NCBI GenBank assembly: GCA_009702305.1
Contig: WLIH01000113.1
Coordinates: forward strand, 1 to 7,631
Source: Actinomycetota bacterium
GTDB taxonomy: Bacteria > Actinomycetota > Actinomycetes > Propionibacteriales > Nocardioidaceae
Reading direction: 5' to 3'
Length of the DNA: 7,631 nt
This document shows, piece after piece, positions 5,556 to 7,631 of this stretch (within the stretch, counting starts at the first letter, position 1; each line of letters starts with the position of its first letter). Below the pieces are notes generated by a model. It saw only the letters and a list, made by a program, of their open reading frames with translations, was not told the origin of the DNA and ran no database searches. A program made the translations under genes and the position numbers.

Positions 5556-5609
5556 TCCGACACGTGAGCGCCCTTCCGAGTCGATCGGAAGGGCGTTCAG
5601 GTGTCGGAC
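5555..5609. terminator. Long hairpin between convergent operons, probable bidirectional terminator
   Basis: An inverted repeat has an outer 9-bp stem, GTCCGACAC (5555-5563) with GTGTCGGAC (5601-5609), then a G/G mismatch, then a 15-pair inner stem (5565-5579 with 5585-5599) closing a GTCGA loop. One inner pair is G-U in the plus-strand RNA and C-A in the minus-strand RNA, so the fold is slightly better on the fepC side. No T-run follows on either strand, as is common for GC-rich actinobacterial terminators. It sits between fepC and the 3' end of the convergent lipoprotein gene (5632). Confidence 0.8.
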
Positions 5610-5631
5610 AATCCCGGTGCGGCTCGGTAGA

Positions 5632-6699
5632 TCAGCCCTTCTCGGCCGGCACCTCGGTGGCGGGGTCGCCGTCGGAGGCGGCCACGAGCTGCGGCACGTA
5701 GCGGTCGAGCAGGTACGGCAGGCTCAGCGGGGTCACGAAGCTGTGCGCGACGTAGTAGGAGCCGTTGTCCTCCTCGTTGAGGTCGAACCAGCGACCCTCC
5801 TCGTAGGCCGTCGTGCCCTGGAAGATCTTCTCGACCTGCTTGTCGCCACCCAGGTCGAGCCAGACGGCGACGCCGATGTCGTTGAGGTCGGTGGTGCGCT
5901 CCGAGCTGAGCGACACCCCGAACTCGCTGTCGTCGGCCTCGGTGATCAGCGGCGGCAGGTCGAAGCCGAGGTCGACGAGCAGGCGCGAGCGCGGGTCCTC
6001 GGGGCCGTAGAGGAACAGGCCCTCGTACGGCGTGATGGTCGCCGCGGTCTGGCCCTGGAACTCCGGGTGCGCGGCCGCCTCGTCGGCGATGCGCTGCTTG
6101 ACCGTGTCGATGATCTCCTGTGCGGCCGCCGGCTTGCCGATCGCGGTGCCGATGCGCAGCGCTGCCTCGTCCCACGGCGTGCCGTAGTCGGCGTAGTCAC
6201 CCGACTGCGCGACCACCTTGGCGATGCCGGAGAGGGTCTTGTAGTCCTGCTCGGTCAGGCCGCTGTACTGGCCGATGATTAGGTCCGGCGCGAGCGCGGC
6301 GATCTTCTCGATCTGCAAGCCGTCGGCGTCCTCGAGCAGCTCCGGCAGATCGGCGTCGCCCAGCGCCTCGGTGGCCCAGGGGTAGATGCCCTGCAGCTCC
6401 TTGTCTCCGAACCAGTAGGTCACCCCGACCGGCACCAGACCGAGCGCCAGCAGCGCGTCCTGGTCGGTCAGGCCGATGCAGACGACCCGCTTCGGCGCGG
6501 ACTCGAGGGTGGTCTCGCCGTACTTGTGGGTGATCGTGACGGGGAAGGCCCCCGCCTCGGCGACGAAGCCGGCCGCGGCCGACCCGCTGGAGCCGGTGGA
6601 CGGTGAGGCGTCGGTCGAGTCCGAGCCGCAGGCGGCCAGGGCCGGGATGACGGCCATGACGGAGAGTCCGGCCAGGAAGGAACGGCGGGTGGGCATCAT
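5632..6699 (-). CDS. Iron-siderophore ABC transporter substrate-binding lipoprotein (complete)
   Basis: 355 residues. The N-terminus has a twin-arginine motif TRRSFL (4-9), a hydrophobic stretch and lipobox LAAC (21-24), so it is probably a Tat-exported lipoprotein anchored through Cys24 outside the membrane. A Ser/Gly/Ala-rich linker follows (about 25-45). The FecB/FepB-like fold then shows APKRVVCIGLTDQDALLALG (68-87), VPVGVTYWFG (89-98), IEKIAALAPDLIIG (130-143) and GLTEQDYKTL (147-156). It should capture ferric siderophore for the convergent permease/ATPase set. An in-frame TTG at 6717 was rejected because AGAGGA (6712-6707) lies seven bases before the ATG at 6699. It follows the paralogous gene by 51 bp on the same strand with no terminator visible between them, so co-transcription is likely. 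Its ligand cannot be read from sequence. Confidence 0.92.
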   Translation of the reverse strand: MMPTRRSFLAGLSVMAVIPALAACGSDSTDASPSTGSSGSAAAGFVAEAGAFPVTITHKYGETTLESAPKRVVCIGLTDQDALLALGLVPVGVTYWFGDKELQGIYPWATEALGDADLPELLEDADGLQIEKIAALAPDLIIGQYSGLTEQDYKTLSGIAKVVAQSGDYADYGTPWDEAALRIGTAIGKPAAAQEIIDTVKQRIADEAAAHPEFQGQTAATITPYEGLFLYGPEDPRSRLLVDLGFDLPPLITEADDSEFGVSLSSERTTDLNDIGVAVWLDLGGDKQVEKIFQGTTAYEEGRWFDLNEEDNGSYYVAHSFVTPLSLPYLLDRYVPQLVAASDGDPATEVPAEKG

Positions 6700-6706
6700 C
6701 GATGAG

Positions 6707-6712
6707 TCCTCT
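6707..6712 (-). promoter_or_regulatory. Ribosome binding site fixing the lipoprotein start
   Basis: AGAGGA on the minus strand lies seven bases before the ATG at 6699. It falls inside the reading frame that opens at the TTG at 6717, so it argues for the ATG, which also puts the Tat signal at the N-terminus. A second ATG directly follows (6696) with a less usual ten-base spacing. Confidence 0.75.
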
Positions 6713-6750
6713 TTCAATGGAATGCGGGGTGGCAGGGACGTGCAGGTCGG

Positions 6751-7631
6751 TCAGGAAGGGAAGGCGCGCGGGGCCTCGCCGGCCACGGCGGCCTCGAGGC
6801 TGGAGGTCAGCCGCTCGAGGACGTACTCGAGGCTCAACGGGGTGTCGAAGTAGATGGCGCCGGCGAGGATGTCGTCGGTGTAGATCGCGCGCCCTTCGGC
6901 GACGGCCGGCAGGGTCGAGACGGTCGCGAAGTCCTGCAGCTCGTCGAACTGCTCGGTGCTCTCGGTCGCGAAGACGACCACGTCGGCCTCGAGCAGGTCG
7001 ACGTTCTCCCCCGAGATGAGGGCCTGCGACCCGGAGTCGGGTGCGTACTCCTCGAGGCCCGGCGTGATCACGAAGCCCAGGTCGGTGAGGAAGTCGGTGC
7101 TTAGGCCGTCGGGGTAGACGTAGAGCTGGCCGTCGTAGGGGCCGCCCTGGGAGAACGTCGCGGTGAGACCCTCCCACTCGGGGTGCTCGGCGGCGACCTC
7201 GGCGTACTCCTCGGCGACCTCGTCGATGAGCTCTTGGCCGTCGCTCTCGCGGCCCAGCGCGCGGGCGATCTGCAGGGTCTGGTCCTGCCACGAGGAGAAG
7301 TACTGCGTCGAGCCCTCGACGCTGGTCACCGTCGGCGCGATCGCGTCGAGCAGCTCGTAGTCCTTCTCCGTGAGACCGGCGTTGGTCGCGACGATCAGGT
7401 CCGGCTGGAGTGCGGCGATCTTCTCGAACTCGAGGCCGTCGCTCGCGCTGAGCACCTCCGGCTCGGCGCCGTCGAGCAGCTCCTGGGCCCAGGGCCACGT
7501 GGCGCTGGGCTGCTCGCCGTACCACTCGGTGACGGCGACGGGCACGACGCCGAGCTCGAGCAGGACGTCCTGCTCGGTCAGGCCGACACTGACGACCCGC
7601 TCGGGCTCGGCGGGCACCGTGGTCGTGCCGA
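6751..7631 (-). CDS. Second iron-siderophore substrate-binding protein (runs off right edge)
   Basis: 292 C-terminal residues are visible. The frame stays open to the window edge, and the first residues (GTTTVPAEPERVVSVGL) are the usual beginning of the mature FecB/FepB-type domain, so the GTG at 7617 is an internal codon. By alignment with the neighbouring lipoprotein about 60 residues are missing, including the export signal. Shared stretches include RVV-x-x-GLT-[ED]-QD, VPV-x-VT-x-W-[FY]-G, EKIAAL-x-PDLI, GLTE-x-DY-x-x-L and a C-terminal TPLSL-x-Y-[VL]-L. The two genes are therefore paralogues in tandem, and this one lies upstream in the probable operon. It differs in the middle (YVYPDGLSTDF where the neighbour has FLYGPEDPRSR), so the two may bind different siderophores. 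Promoter and any iron box would lie outside the window. Confidence 0.9.
   Translation of the reverse strand, partial: GTTTVPAEPERVVSVGLTEQDVLLELGVVPVAVTEWYGEQPSATWPWAQELLDGAEPEVLSASDGLEFEKIAALQPDLIVATNAGLTEKDYELLDAIAPTVTSVEGSTQYFSSWQDQTLQIARALGRESDGQELIDEVAEEYAEVAAEHPEWEGLTATFSQGGPYDGQLYVYPDGLSTDFLTDLGFVITPGLEEYAPDSGSQALISGENVDLLEADVVVFATESTEQFDELQDFATVSTLPAVAEGRAIYTDDILAGAIYFDTPLSLEYVLERLTSSLEAAVAGEAPRAFPS

Noticed and set aside
6700..6717. TTG start giving six more residues on the complete binding lipoprotein
   Set aside because: The Shine-Dalgarno AGAGGA lies inside this extension and is correctly spaced for the ATG at 6699.
6280..7104. A CTA leucine codon (rare in GC-rich genomes) in each binding-protein gene, giving TTAGG on the plus strand
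   Set aside because: Only one codon per gene at unrelated positions; too little to suggest transfer or an intragenic iron-box half-site.
7615..7617. GTG as the start of the second binding protein
   Set aside because: The frame remains open to the edge and the upstream residues GTTT fit the family, so the signal peptide must lie outside the window.
1..7631. CRISPR arrays, tRNA/rRNA genes, insertion sequences or phage genes
   Set aside because: No direct-repeat array, RNA-gene signature, transposase or phage-like protein was seen anywhere in the window.

Overview
The window is very GC-rich, with strong G/C at third codon positions, GTG starts, overlapping GTGA/ATGA stop-starts, a twin-arginine lipoprotein signal and DtxR/IdeR-type iron boxes. 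All of this points to a high-GC actinobacterium. The protein style fits Nocardioidaceae or a relative, but that placement is inference.

Layout. Positions 1-688 (minus) hold the N-terminal 229 residues of a citramalate synthase-like enzyme (cimA), cut by the left edge. In front of it, at 689-772, is what looks like a complete translational attenuator: a ten-codon leader reading V-Q-H-S-C-L-I-I-I-A-stop, a GC hairpin, and an intrinsic terminator whose 3' arm also carries the cimA Shine-Dalgarno. Positions 792-2447 (minus) encode a Hanks-type Ser/Thr kinase with a polytopic membrane C-terminus. A 125-bp divergent region (2448-2572) holds a possible leaderless kinase promoter, a GC-rich inverted repeat and two adjacent, oppositely oriented DtxR/IdeR-type boxes.

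Positions 2573-5555 (plus) form a tightly coupled operon: two FecCD permeases and a FepC-type ATPase, in the order fepD-fepG-fepC. A long hairpin (5555-5609) separates it from two tandem, paralogous iron-siderophore binding lipoproteins on the minus strand (5632-6699 complete; 6751-7631 cut by the right edge).

How the genes work together. The three plus-strand genes supply the membrane channel and motor of a ferric-siderophore importer, and the convergent lipoproteins are its probable receptors. The iron boxes imply that iron-loaded DtxR/IdeR represses the permease/ATPase operon. No siderophore biosynthesis gene is visible, so uptake of foreign siderophores, or of one encoded elsewhere, is possible. 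The cimA locus is a separate unit: citramalate synthase starts the threonine-independent route to isoleucine, and an Ile-rich leader ahead of it is what isoleucine-responsive attenuation would look like. That is the most interesting signal in the window. All structures were found by eye; no folding or database search was run.
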